Shown piece after piece: positions 17,283-26,090 of a stretch of DNA of 64,000 nt. Both the position numbers and the translations under genes were made by a program. Under the pieces are notes generated by a model, which was not told the origin of the DNA, searched no databases, and worked only from the letters and a program-made list of their open reading frames with translations. The DNA comes from Phycisphaerales bacterium (GTDB lineage Bacteria; Planctomycetota; Phycisphaerae; UBA1845): positions 1 through 64,000 of the forward strand of contig JABFSN010000168.1 in NCBI GenBank assembly GCA_013140575.1, in the 5' to 3' direction. Position 1 is the first letter of the stretch. Each line of letters opens with the position of its first letter.

Positions 17283-18689
17283 TCACTTGCCGATGCAGAA
17301 CGACGCGAAGACGCGACCGAGGAGGTCGTCGGTGGTGACGCTGCCGACGATGGCGGCGAGGGCGTCGAGGGCGTCGCGAAGTTCGAAGGCGAGAATGTCG
17401 GCGCGGTCGATGGTTTCGGCGAGATCGGCGGACTCGTGCAGGGCGCGATCGACGGCGTGGAGCGCGGATTGAACGGCGTCGCGCTGGCGCGCGGTCAATA
17501 GGACCGCGTCGCGGGTGAGATCGGCGTCGTGAAGGTCGAGCGCGTCGGCGAGCACGCGACGCAATTCGTCGATGCCGGCACCGGTGACGGCGCTAACCAA
17601 ACAGACTGCGCCACGGGCCCTTTTTTCCAATCGTTGACGTAGTTGATCCAGAACAGCGGAATCGAGCAGGTCGATTTTGTTGGCCACGGTCACGCGCGGC
17701 GTCCGGTTCGTCGCGTCACCGATGCGAAGCACGGAGTCGTCAAACATCGCGGCGCCGTCCACCACGAGGCAAATCAGCGAGACGCGGCCGGCGGCGTTCG
17801 ACGTCGCAACCGCGGCGTCGCGCATCAGGCCGGTCATGTCGGTGTCGACGCCGGCGGCATCAAGAAGGACGGCCTGACCCCTGCCGAGCGAGATGGTTGC
17901 TGACAGGATGTCGCGCGTGGTGCCGGGCACGGGCGAGCAGATGGACCGATCGGTGCCGCTGAGGAAGTTTATCAGGGTGCTTTTGCCGGCGTTGGATCGG
18001 CCGACGAGGAGGATGTGGGGGAGGGAGTCGATGCGTTCGGTCGATTCGGCATGGCGCAGAAGCGTGTGCAGCTCGGCGGCGAGTTCGGACAGTCGGGAGC
18101 GGAGGACGTCGGGGGTGATGAACTCGATGGGCTCCTCCGCGAAGTCGATGTCGGCCTCGACCAGCGCGACGAGTTCGGCCAGCCGTTCGATCAATTCGTC
18201 GATGTGCCGGGCGAACCGGCCGGTCATCATGTGGCGGGCGGCGCGGAGCTGAGCATCGGAACGGGCGTGGATCGCGGCGGCGACGGCCTCGGCGCGGGTC
18301 AGGTCGATTCCGCCGTTCAGGAAGGCGCGAGCCGTGAATTCGCCGGGTTGGGCGAGGCGGGCGCCGAGGCCGGTCAGTCGTTCCAGCAGCATGGCCAACA
18401 CGGATGGGGCGCCGGGGACGTGGCATTCGAACGAATCTTCACGGGTGTAGCTGCGGGGCGCGCGAAAGAGGAACAGTTGTCCGGGAATGAGGCACTTCGG
18501 CTCGAGGTCGAACAGCCCGATCAGGCGACGGAAACCCGGCGAACGGGATGGGGTCATTCCCCCGCCCGATCGGAATACGTGATCGGCGAGCGTCAGCGCG
18601 TCGGGGCCGCTGCAGCGGACGATGCCGCGCGGGGCGTGGCCGGGGGGTGACGCGACGGCGACGATGGTGTCTTGGGTGCATTCGTACAT
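17283..18689 (-). CDS. mnmE: tRNA-modification GTPase MnmE
   Basis: The 468-residue protein matches MnmE, which with MnmG modifies U34 of tRNAs. The N-terminal folate-binding domain starts MYECTQDTIVAVASPPG. The G domain has G1 GRSNAGKST, the G2 region PGTTRD, G4 NKID, and the C-terminus ends in the CIGK motif carrying the essential Cys. G3 is unusual: DAAG in place of DTAG, and the position 12 residues after this Asp, where E. coli has the catalytic Glu282, appears to be Met. The frame stays open far upstream, antisense to ileS, but homology begins at ATG 18689. A 90-bp divergent region separates it from 18780. Confidence 0.93.
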   Translation of the reverse strand: MYECTQDTIVAVASPPGHAPRGIVRCSGPDALTLADHVFRSGGGMTPSRSPGFRRLIGLFDLEPKCLIPGQLFLFRAPRSYTREDSFECHVPGAPSVLAMLLERLTGLGARLAQPGEFTARAFLNGGIDLTRAEAVAAAIHARSDAQLRAARHMMTGRFARHIDELIERLAELVALVEADIDFAEEPIEFITPDVLRSRLSELAAELHTLLRHAESTERIDSLPHILLVGRSNAGKSTLINFLSGTDRSICSPVPGTTRDILSATISLGRGQAVLLDAAGVDTDMTGLMRDAAVATSNAAGRVSLICLVVDGAAMFDDSVLRIGDATNRTPRVTVANKIDLLDSAVLDQLRQRLEKRARGAVCLVSAVTGAGIDELRRVLADALDLHDADLTRDAVLLTARQRDAVQSALHAVDRALHESADLAETIDRADILAFELRDALDALAAIVGSVTTDDLLGRVFASFCIGK

Positions 18690-18779
18690 GCGGGGGTATT
18701 TTATCGGGGTGGCGTGCGGGGTGCGATGCGGCGATATTCTACGCGGCGGTTTCGGTTCGAGACCTGCCGGAGTCGGGGA

Positions 18780-19094
18780 ATGATCCGATTCGCGTGCGAC
18801 CGATGCGGCGTGGCGTTGAAATCCAACGATTCCGCGCGGTTCATTCTGAAGATCGAGGCGTATGCGTCGGCTGGTCCGCTGGCGTTCGACCGGGAGGAGA
18901 TCGAACGCGACCGTTCGGCCGAGATGGAAGCGCTCATCGAGCAGTTGAAACGCACGGACGCGGACCAGATCGAGGATCAGACGTACCGGGCGATGCGATT
19001 CGACCTGTGCCGGGAGTGCCATCGGGAGTTTCTGGCGGATCCGATCGGGCGCAGGCATCACGATGGGCGGCACGACCGGGAAGATGAATCGTGA
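18780..19094 (+). CDS. Small CxxC zinc-ribbon-like protein
   Basis: The 104-residue protein has paired cysteines CDRC at residues 6-9 and CREC in FDLCRECHREF, which could build a split zinc ribbon around a charged central helix. ATG 18780 has GGAG seven bases upstream. It precedes ileS by 48 bp on the same strand and may be cotranscribed with it. No named family is recognised. Confidence 0.65.
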   Translation: MIRFACDRCGVALKSNDSARFILKIEAYASAGPLAFDREEIERDRSAEMEALIEQLKRTDADQIEDQTYRAMRFDLCRECHREFLADPIGRRHHDGRHDREDES

Positions 19095-19142
19095 CGGATA
19101 GCTGCCGGGGTCGCGGCGCCGGCATTGTCGGAGGAGCGGGGC

Positions 19143-22100
19143 ATGGCGTTCGAGAAGGTGGATGCGAAGCCGGATTTTCCGGCGATGGAGCGTGACGTAC
19201 TGAAGTTCTGGGAAGAGACGCGGGCATTTGAAACGTTGCGCGAGAAGAACCGCGGGGGACCGAAGTGGTCGTTCCTGGACGGACCGATCACGGCCAACAA
19301 CCCGATGGGCGTCCACCACGCGTGGGGGCGGACGTACAAGGACGTGTTTCAGCGTTATCACGCCGCCAAGGGTCACGACACGCGCTATCAGAATGGTTTT
19401 GATTGCCAGGGGCTGTGGATCGAAGTCGAGGTCGAGAAGGCGCACGGATTCACCAGCAAGAAGGATATCGATGCATACGGCGTCGGGCGATTCGTCGAAG
19501 AGTGCAAGACGCGGGCGCGGAAGTACGCGGCCATTCAATCGGAACAGTCGAAACGGCTGGGCTATTGGATGGACTGGTCGAATTCGTATTACACGATGTC
19601 GGACGGGAATAACTATGCCATTTGGGCGTTTCTGAAGAAGTGCCACGACGAGGGGTTTATCTACAAGGGCGAAGACGTGATGCCGTGGTGTCCGCGGTGC
19701 GGGACGGGCATCAGCCAGATGGAGATGAACGAGGGATATCGGGCGACCGAGCATCTGTCGGTGTTCGTACGGTTTCCGCTGTTGGAGCGCAAAGGCGAGG
19801 CGTTGCTGGTGTGGACGACGACTCCGTGGACGCTGACCTCGAACGTCGCGGCGGCGGTCAAGCCGGATATGGTCTATGTGAAGGTGCGGTGCGGAGAATG
19901 GGTCTATTACGTCGGCAAGGGAAATTTCGAGGCGGCACGGAAACAGCCGGTCGGAGATGCCGGCGGCGCCGGTCCCAGTCTGATGTCCATACAGGCAATC
20001 TTCAAGAACGCCGGCGGCTTCGAAGTATTGGGGACGGTGCGGGGCGAGGAATTGGTCGGCCTGCGTTATACGGGGCCGTTCGATCATCTGGACGGAGCGG
20101 CCGTCGCGCGTGAACACCATCGAGTTATCGCGTGGGACGCGGTGACGGAGACCGAGGGGTCCGGAATCGTGCACATCGCGCCGGGGTGCGGCAGTGAGGA
20201 CTATCATCTCGGCAAATCGCTGGGACTGCCGGCGATTGCGCCGTTGGAAGAGGATGGGCGATTCCGGAAAGAGTTCGGGGCGCTGACGGGTCAGCGATTC
20301 GTCGACGTGGGCGAAGGCATTGCGGCCGACTTGAAGACGCGGCAGGTGCTGGTGGCGAAAGAGCGATATCTGCACCGATACCCGCACTGCTGGCGGTGCA
20401 AGGAGGAGCTGGTCTATCGGCTGGTGGATGAGTGGTTTATACGCATGGAATGGCGTGATCGCATCATGGACGCCACGCGTCAGGCAAGCTGGATACCGGA
20501 ATGGGGAATGGAGCGGGAACTGGACTGGTTGAGGAACATGGGCGACTGGATGATTTCCAAGAAGCGCTATTGGGGTCTGGCGCTGCCGATCTGGGAGTGC
20601 GGCGAATGCGGACATTTTGACGTGGTCGGTTCAAGAGAGGAATTGCAGTCGCGGGCGGTCGGAGGGTGGGACCGGTTCGACGGAAACTCGCCACACCGGC
20701 CGTGGATCGACGAAGTGAAGATCAAATGCGGGCAGTGCGGACATGGATCGGTGTCGCGCATTAAAGACGTGGGTAATCCTTGGCTGGACGCGAGCATTGT
20801 GCCGTTTTCCACGATGGGTTATTTCGAGGACCGTGCGTATTGGGAGCAGTGGTTTCCGGCGGATTTCGTGGTCGAGGCGCTTCCCGGGCAATTCCGCAAC
20901 TGGTTTTACGCCATGCTGGCGGTTTCGGCGATGTTGGTGAACCGGTCGCCATTCAAGACGCTGCTGGGGCACGGCCTGGTGCTCGACGACAACATGGAGG
21001 AAATGCACAAGTCGAAGGGCAACGCGATTGAGTTCAATGAAGCGGCCGACAGCATCGGCGTGGACGTGATGCGGTGGATGTATTGCCGGCATTCACCGGA
21101 GCGGAATCTGGCGTTCGGGCCGGTGCACTGCGACGAAATCCGCAATAAGATGATGCGGCCGCTATGGAACACGTACTTGTTTTTCTGCAATTACGCGCGA
21201 CTGGACGGATTCGATCCGGCGCGGCCGCCGTTGCCGCTGGACCGGCGCAGCGATTTGGACCGGTGGATTTTGTCCGATCTGCAGGGTTTGATCGAGTTGG
21301 CGGACGGCGCCTATGCGCGTTTTGAACCGCATGTTTTTTGTCTGCGCGCCGAGAAGTTCATCGACGATTTGAGCAACTGGTACGTGCGCCGGTCGCGGCG
21401 CAGGTTCTGGAAGAGCGAGTGGTCGGACGACAAGCTGGCGGCGTATCAGTCTTTATACGAGGTTCTGACATCCCTGTGTCAATTAATTGCTCCGGTCGTT
21501 CCGTTCGTGACCGAGTCGATGTATCAGAATCTGGTTCGGCGGCAGAACCATCCGTCACCGGCGAGCGTCCATCATCTGTCCTTTCCAACGGCCGACGCGT
21601 CGCGCGTCGATCGGAAATTGTCGGAGCGAATGAACTGCCTGCTGCGGATTGTTTCGATGGGCCGGGCGGCGCGGACGGTGTCGAAGCTAAAGGTGCGCCA
21701 GCCGCTGGCGGAAATGCGGGTGCAGTGCGCGTCCGACGCGGAGCGGGCGGCCGTGGAGCAGTTCGACGATCATCTGCTGGAGGAACTGAACGTCAAGCGG
21801 GTGACGATCGAGAGCGACGTAGCGCATGAATGTCGCGCCTCGGCACGGGCGAACATGAAATTCGTCGGCCCGCGTCATGGCAAGGACGCAGCGGCGATCG
21901 ACCGGGCCGTTCGATCGTCCGACGCCCTGCAGATCGCCGGGCAATTGTCCCGAGGCGAACCCTGCGTCGTCGAATGCAATGGCCGAAGAATCGAACTCGC
22001 GCCGGACGAGGTCATCATCGAAAAATCATACGGTGATGCCTGGGCGGCCGAGGAAAACGGCGGGACGATTGTGTTGCTGGACAAGCGGGTGACGCACGAG

Positions 22101-22367
22101 TTGAAGCTGGAGGGCATTGCCCGGGACATTGTCCGGCAGGTGCAGAATCTGCGCAAGGACGCCGGCTTGAACGTGGAGGATCGGATCCGACTGAGTCTGC
22201 AGACGGACGCCGCGGCGTTGCGCGAGGCCATCGAATTCTGCGGCGACCACATCGCGCGGGAGACGCTGGCGACATCGATCGTCGGCGAATCGTTGCCGTC
22301 CGCAGACGGGGCGACGCAGGTGGATGTAGATGGGATGTCATTAAGCGTCGCACTGTGCCGTGCGTAG
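19143..22367 (+). CDS. ileS: Isoleucyl-tRNA synthetase
   Basis: The 1074-residue class I synthetase charges tRNA-Ile. The N-terminal PAMERDVLKFWEE block, the editing domain with LVWTTTPWTLTSN, the DIGxxx-like WLDASIVPF block and the C-terminal anticodon-binding region are present. The signature motifs diverge: the HIGH position reads HHAWGR in NPMGVHHAWGRTYKD, and the KMSKS loop reads MHKSKGN. Cys pairs CPRCG, CWRCK, CGECG and CGQCG suggest bound zinc. ATG 19143 has GGAGGAG six bases upstream; the frame is open six codons earlier. The call as IleRS rather than ValRS is by overall sequence pattern. Confidence 0.9.
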   Translation: MAFEKVDAKPDFPAMERDVLKFWEETRAFETLREKNRGGPKWSFLDGPITANNPMGVHHAWGRTYKDVFQRYHAAKGHDTRYQNGFDCQGLWIEVEVEKAHGFTSKKDIDAYGVGRFVEECKTRARKYAAIQSEQSKRLGYWMDWSNSYYTMSDGNNYAIWAFLKKCHDEGFIYKGEDVMPWCPRCGTGISQMEMNEGYRATEHLSVFVRFPLLERKGEALLVWTTTPWTLTSNVAAAVKPDMVYVKVRCGEWVYYVGKGNFEAARKQPVGDAGGAGPSLMSIQAIFKNAGGFEVLGTVRGEELVGLRYTGPFDHLDGAAVAREHHRVIAWDAVTETEGSGIVHIAPGCGSEDYHLGKSLGLPAIAPLEEDGRFRKEFGALTGQRFVDVGEGIAADLKTRQVLVAKERYLHRYPHCWRCKEELVYRLVDEWFIRMEWRDRIMDATRQASWIPEWGMERELDWLRNMGDWMISKKRYWGLALPIWECGECGHFDVVGSREELQSRAVGGWDRFDGNSPHRPWIDEVKIKCGQCGHGSVSRIKDVGNPWLDASIVPFSTMGYFEDRAYWEQWFPADFVVEALPGQFRNWFYAMLAVSAMLVNRSPFKTLLGHGLVLDDNMEEMHKSKGNAIEFNEAADSIGVDVMRWMYCRHSPERNLAFGPVHCDEIRNKMMRPLWNTYLFFCNYARLDGFDPARPPLPLDRRSDLDRWILSDLQGLIELADGAYARFEPHVFCLRAEKFIDDLSNWYVRRSRRRFWKSEWSDDKLAAYQSLYEVLTSLCQLIAPVVPFVTESMYQNLVRRQNHPSPASVHHLSFPTADASRVDRKLSERMNCLLRIVSMGRAARTVSKLKVRQPLAEMRVQCASDAERAAVEQFDDHLLEELNVKRVTIESDVAHECRASARANMKFVGPRHGKDAAAIDRAVRSSDALQIAGQLSRGEPCVVECNGRRIELAPDEVIIEKSYGDAWAAEENGGTIVLLDKRVTHELKLEGIARDIVRQVQNLRKDAGLNVEDRIRLSLQTDAAALREAIEFCGDHIARETLATSIVGESLPSADGATQVDVDGMSLSVALCRA

Positions 22368-22409
22368 CGACGAAGACAAGAGGTCGAGTCGACGAGTAGA
22401 GCCGGGCGG

Positions 22410-23558
22410 ATGACTTCAGATTCTGGCGAATCGACTGCATCTGACAGGGTGAAGACCTTCCTGCGCTTGCAGTGCGCGAAAGACGTTGGCCCCATCAGCG
22501 CGCGGAGTTTGATCGAGCGGTTTGGGACCATTGAGGCCGTGTTTGAGGCATCGACGTCGGCGTTGGAACAGGTGGAGGGCATCGGGCGGGCGCGGGCGGC
22601 GGGTATCCGCGCGGCGCGAAGCGACGATGCGCCGGACCGCGAGATGGACCGTGCGGCTGAATGCGGCGTGCGCATCATCTGTCTGGAAGACGCGGAATAC
22701 CCGCGGTTATTGAAACACATCCCCGACGCGCCACTGTGTCTATACGTTAAAGGCGCGTCGATCGGCGCGGACGGGCCGACGATGGCCATCGTCGGATCGC
22801 GGCGGTCGTCGCGTTACGGACTCGAGCAGGCTGAACGGTTCGGCGGGTCGCTGGCCCATGCCGGCTTTACCGTGGTGTCGGGGATGGCCCGCGGGGCGGA
22901 CGGGGCGGCCCATCGCGGGGCGCTGAACGCGGGCGGGCGGACGGTGGCCGTGCTGGGCTGCGGTCTGGCGCACGTCTATCCGCCAGAACACAAGGGGCTG
23001 GCGGAGGCAATCGTTCAACAGGGCGCACTGGTTTCGGCGCTGCCGATGGACACGCCGCCCGACGCGAGTCACTTCCCGCCGCGCAACCGCATCATCGTGG
23101 GGATGTCGCTGGGCGTGCTGGTCATTGAGGCGGGCAAGCAGAGCGGAGCGTTGATTTCCGCGCGGCTGGCGACCGAGTACGATCGGGAAGTGTTCGCGTT
23201 GCCCGGTATGATCACCAACCCCTATGCCCACGGCACCAATGCGTTGATCCGTGAGAGTTCCGCGAAGCTGATCACCTCGCTGGACGACATCCTTGATGAT
23301 TTCGGCGACCTCGGGCGATTGATGAAAGCCGATGGCAACGGGACGATCGACGATTCTGATTCGGCGGCGCGGGTGCCGCCGCTGAGCGATCTGGAGCGGT
23401 CCGTGTTCGAGACCATCGGCGCCGACGAAACGCCGTTGGAACACATTGCCACGCAGTCCGGGGTTTCCCCGGCGGCCGTCGCGTCGACGTTGACCAAGCT
23501 TCAGCTCAAGGGCGTGATCGTGCAAAGGCCGGGAAACATGTTCGTCCGGCGTGCGTAG
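22410..23558 (+). CDS. dprA: DNA processing protein DprA
   Basis: The 382-residue protein has an N-terminal helix-hairpin-helix region (GPISARSLIERFG, VEGIGRARAAGI). Its central Rossmann domain carries AIVGSRRSSRYG, VVSGMARGADGAAHRGAL and PPRNRIIVGMS, the DprA hallmarks. A C-terminal winged-helix segment covers about residues 315-380. DprA loads RecA on incoming single-stranded DNA in transformation. It starts 42 bp after ileS on the same strand. The length and all motifs look intact. Confidence 0.95.
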   Translation: MTSDSGESTASDRVKTFLRLQCAKDVGPISARSLIERFGTIEAVFEASTSALEQVEGIGRARAAGIRAARSDDAPDREMDRAAECGVRIICLEDAEYPRLLKHIPDAPLCLYVKGASIGADGPTMAIVGSRRSSRYGLEQAERFGGSLAHAGFTVVSGMARGADGAAHRGALNAGGRTVAVLGCGLAHVYPPEHKGLAEAIVQQGALVSALPMDTPPDASHFPPRNRIIVGMSLGVLVIEAGKQSGALISARLATEYDREVFALPGMITNPYAHGTNALIRESSAKLITSLDDILDDFGDLGRLMKADGNGTIDDSDSAARVPPLSDLERSVFETIGADETPLEHIATQSGVSPAAVASTLTKLQLKGVIVQRPGNMFVRRA

Positions 23559-23571
23559 GGAGCGGTGCCGC

Positions 23572-24033
23572 GTGCCACGTATCGTCAGTGACATCGTGGA
23601 CGTCTATCCCTACCGTGTGGCCGACGGGATCGCGCAGTTTCTGGTGTTGCAGCGCGGCCACGGGTCGGCGTTGGGCGGCACGTGGCAGGCGGTCCACGGG
23701 CACATCGAACCGGGCGAGACTGCGTTCGAGGCCGCGCGGCGGGAGATGTTCGAGGAAACCGGGCTTGCGCCCGATGCCTGGCACCAACTGGAGTTCGTGA
23801 ACACGTTTTTCATGGCCGCCCGGGACGAGGTTCACCTGTGCGCCTGTTTCGCCGCACGGGTCGGACGGGACGCGGAGCCGGCGTTGAGCGACGAGCACAT
23901 CGCCCACGTCTGGGAAGGGGTCGAGGACGCAACGGCGCGGTTTCATTGGCCCGGTCAGCGTCGGGCGATTCAGGAGGTCTGTTCCGTGGTGTTGCCGGGC
24001 GGGGCGGCGGCCGCTTCGTTGCGGCTGGCGTGA
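23572..24033 (+). CDS. NUDIX hydrolase
   Basis: The protein of about 153 residues has a complete NUDIX box: G-x5-E-x7-REMFEETGL, within GHIEPGETAFEAARREMFEE. It hydrolyses an unspecified nucleoside diphosphate derivative. GTG 23572 is chosen because AGGGAG at 23557-23562 is 9 bases upstream; an earlier in-frame GTG at 23551 overlaps dprA. The gene follows dprA directly and is likely cotranscribed. Confidence 0.88.
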   Translation: MPRIVSDIVDVYPYRVADGIAQFLVLQRGHGSALGGTWQAVHGHIEPGETAFEAARREMFEETGLAPDAWHQLEFVNTFFMAARDEVHLCACFAARVGRDAEPALSDEHIAHVWEGVEDATARFHWPGQRRAIQEVCSVVLPGGAAAASLRLA

Positions 24034-24250
24034 ATCCGCGTGGCGTTGACAATACCGGTTGACGCAGGCGAATCGGCGCGGTATCGAGTCGCCCGCGCAA
24101 GGGGCTGGGGTTCACGCGTCGGGAGTAGTCGGCCGGGACGACGGTTCCGTCCGGGGTGTCGTCGGCGCTTGTGAGGGGGAACGCAGCGCTGGAGAATCTG
24201 GTCGGGAGCGGCTTGGTCCGCGGCGGACCGGGCGAATCAAGGAGCGGATC

Positions 24251-24328
24251 ATGAATTGGATGGTTGCCGTTGTTCTGGCGGTGGTGGTCGTTGTGTTGTT
24301 GATCATCCGCAAGAAACAGCAGGGGTAG
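24251..24328 (+). CDS. Small single-span membrane peptide (25 aa)
   Basis: CAAGGAG ends six bases before ATG 24251. The 25-residue product is MNWMVAVVLAVVVVVLLIIR followed by KKQQG: one hydrophobic helix with a positive C-terminus. It is on the same strand as the NUDIX gene, 217 bp downstream. No family is recognised. The near-ideal RBS makes it more convincing than its length alone would. Confidence 0.5.
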   Translation: MNWMVAVVLAVVVVVLLIIRKKQQG

Positions 24329-24356
24329 CTCGCGGCGCCAGATAGCGGGGGTGCCG

Positions 24357-25043
24357 TCATCGCCCGGCATCGTGTGCGAGATGCTGTAGCGGGCAGCCGT
24401 CGCAACGCGCGACTTTGCCGCAGTGGCGTTTCCCCAGCGCGACCAGCAACGCGTGGAATTCGCCGTACACCTTCGCGTCGGGCCGCATGGCCGTTTCGAA
24501 CACACCCTTGGTTTCATCGTAATCCGAATCCGGATCGATGAGAAAATGCCGCCGGCCGATCCGTTGCGTGTAGGCGTCGACCACGAACGTGGGGAAGCCG
24601 CCTGCGTACAATAGAATGGCGTCGGTGGTTTCCGGACCGATACCGGGCACGGCCAGCAAGTGCCGGCGCAGGACACTCCCATCCGTCGCGAACATCGCGC
24701 GCAGGTCGCCGCCGTAGTTCGTGTACAACCAATTCACGAACGCCTGAATTCGCCGCGCCTTGACGCGAAAGGTGCCCGCGGGCCGGATGCAATCGGCCAG
24801 TTCCTCCTCGTGAATGTCACGGAGCCTGGCGAATGAAATGAGGCCCGCCTGTTTCAGTCGGGCGATGGCCCGCTCGACGTTGGTCCACGCCGTGTTCTGG
24901 GTCAGGATCGCCCCGACAATAATTTCCGCCGCCGAATCCGCCGGCCACCAGTGCTGCCGGCCAAAGGCGGCGAGCAGCACTTCGTAAATCCTGCGTATGG
25001 CGTGGCGTCGTCGAGGAATCCGCGGGCCGCGTGGTTGTGGCAT
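24357..25043 (-). CDS. HhH-GPD DNA glycosylase (endonuclease III-like, COG2231-type)
   Basis: The 228-residue protein of the HhH-GPD superfamily excises damaged bases. The hairpin LLAVPGIGPETTDAILLYAG and the catalytic Asp in VVDAYTQRIGRR are present. The Lys that makes endonuclease III a lyase (GxGRKTA) is Glu here (GPETTD), suggesting a monofunctional glycosylase. At the C-terminus only three Cys of the iron-sulphur motif are seen (HCGKVARCDGC); the fourth is missing. This resembles MagIII/COG2231 proteins. ATG 25043 gives MPQPRG; the RBS is weak. Confidence 0.85.
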   Translation of the reverse strand: MPQPRGPRIPRRRHAIRRIYEVLLAAFGRQHWWPADSAAEIIVGAILTQNTAWTNVERAIARLKQAGLISFARLRDIHEEELADCIRPAGTFRVKARRIQAFVNWLYTNYGGDLRAMFATDGSVLRRHLLAVPGIGPETTDAILLYAGGFPTFVVDAYTQRIGRRHFLIDPDSDYDETKGVFETAMRPDAKVYGEFHALLVALGKRHCGKVARCDGCPLQHLAHDAGR

Positions 25044-25225
25044 CGCCGGGTAGGATGGCCGAAATGCGGCGGACTGACCATGCCGATGGCATCCGCCGAC
25101 GGTTGCGATGATCGCCCGTGCATGCGGTGGGTGACGGTGGGGCTTTCGTGGAGCTCCCGGAGATGTTTGCCGGCCGAGCGTCGGACTGCGCGGACGGATT
25201 GCCGTCACCGGCGCCCTTCCGCGAT

Positions 25226-25687
25226 TCAGCTCGCCGGCGCCGCGCACCGCGGGAGGATCACGATCTCGAACCAGTAGTCCTTGAGCCGTTGAACGGCCGT
25301 CATGAACCCGGCCAGGTCGACCGGCTTGCGAATGTAGCTGTTGGCCCCGTCGCGATAGCAGCCCTCCACGTCGCGTTCGTCGGTCGACGTGGTCAGAACG
25401 ATGACCGGTATGCGCTTGAGCTGGGCATCGCGTTTGATCGTGGCCAGCACCTGCCGCCCGTCCGTGCCGGGCAGATTCAGGTCCAGCAGGATCACGCCGG
25501 GCCGCGGCGCATCGCCATGCTTGCCCCGCCGATAAAGGTAGTCCAACGCCTCGTCGCCGTCGGCACAGTGGTTGACCGCGTTGGCGACGCCCGTCTTGCG
25601 CAACGCCCGGAGAATGGCCTCGCAGTCTTCGTGGCTGTCTTCAACCAGCAGAATGGGCTGTCTGAAGGGCTCGTTCGTCTCGTACAT
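25226..25687 (-). CDS. Single-domain response regulator (Rcp1/CheY-like)
   Basis: The 153-residue receiver domain has ILLVEDSHED with the acidic pocket, the phosphoacceptor Asp in GVILLDLNLPG, and the conserved Thr and Lys in VLTTST and YIRKPVDL. There is no output domain. The LNLPGTDGRQVL segment and the C-terminal MTAVQRLKDYW are typical of Rcp1-like regulators paired with phytochrome-like or hybrid kinases. ATG 25687 is preceded by GGAGGAG. No sensor kinase is adjacent. Confidence 0.9.
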   Translation of the reverse strand: MYETNEPFRQPILLVEDSHEDCEAILRALRKTGVANAVNHCADGDEALDYLYRRGKHGDAPRPGVILLDLNLPGTDGRQVLATIKRDAQLKRIPVIVLTTSTDERDVEGCYRDGANSYIRKPVDLAGFMTAVQRLKDYWFEIVILPRCAAPAS

Positions 25688-26090
25688 GGACTGCTCCTCC
25701 GGCTCGCGTGGAAGAAACGACCCATCCCGTGCGGTCGGCCGATTCGATCCGGATGCGCTCACCGAGACGCTCGACGGTCTTCTTGACGATAGTCGAATCC
25801 GGGTGCTTGCCGCCGGCGTTTTGGCGCCGGCACCCTTGCCCAAGTTCGGACCGCGACCACACCACCCTGATTCAAACACCGTGAGCACCGTTTGACGATC
25901 CGTTAGAGACAGGATCGGTCGGATGTCAGACGGACTGTAAACGCCGACGGGGGCCGATGGCGGGAGTCTCCACGGCGGAGGATTCGCTGCGGATTATCGG
26001 AGCCCAATCGCGCGGGCCGGCGCACGACGGCACGGTCAGGGCGGCGCTACCGAGGGGCGTCGGGCGGGGACCATCAGCGATCGACGACCA
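25688..26090. other. Intergenic region, nothing recognised
   Basis: About 400 bp between two minus-strand genes. Frames here lack RBSs or recognisable domains. The part nearest 25687 should contain the promoter of the response regulator, but no clear -35/-10 pair was found. Confidence 0.4.

Noticed and set aside
18690-20615. Long minus-strand open frame continuing upstream of mnmE, antisense to ileS
   Set aside because: MnmE homology starts at 18689. The upstream part has the composition of the reverse complement of a high-GC gene and no family features.
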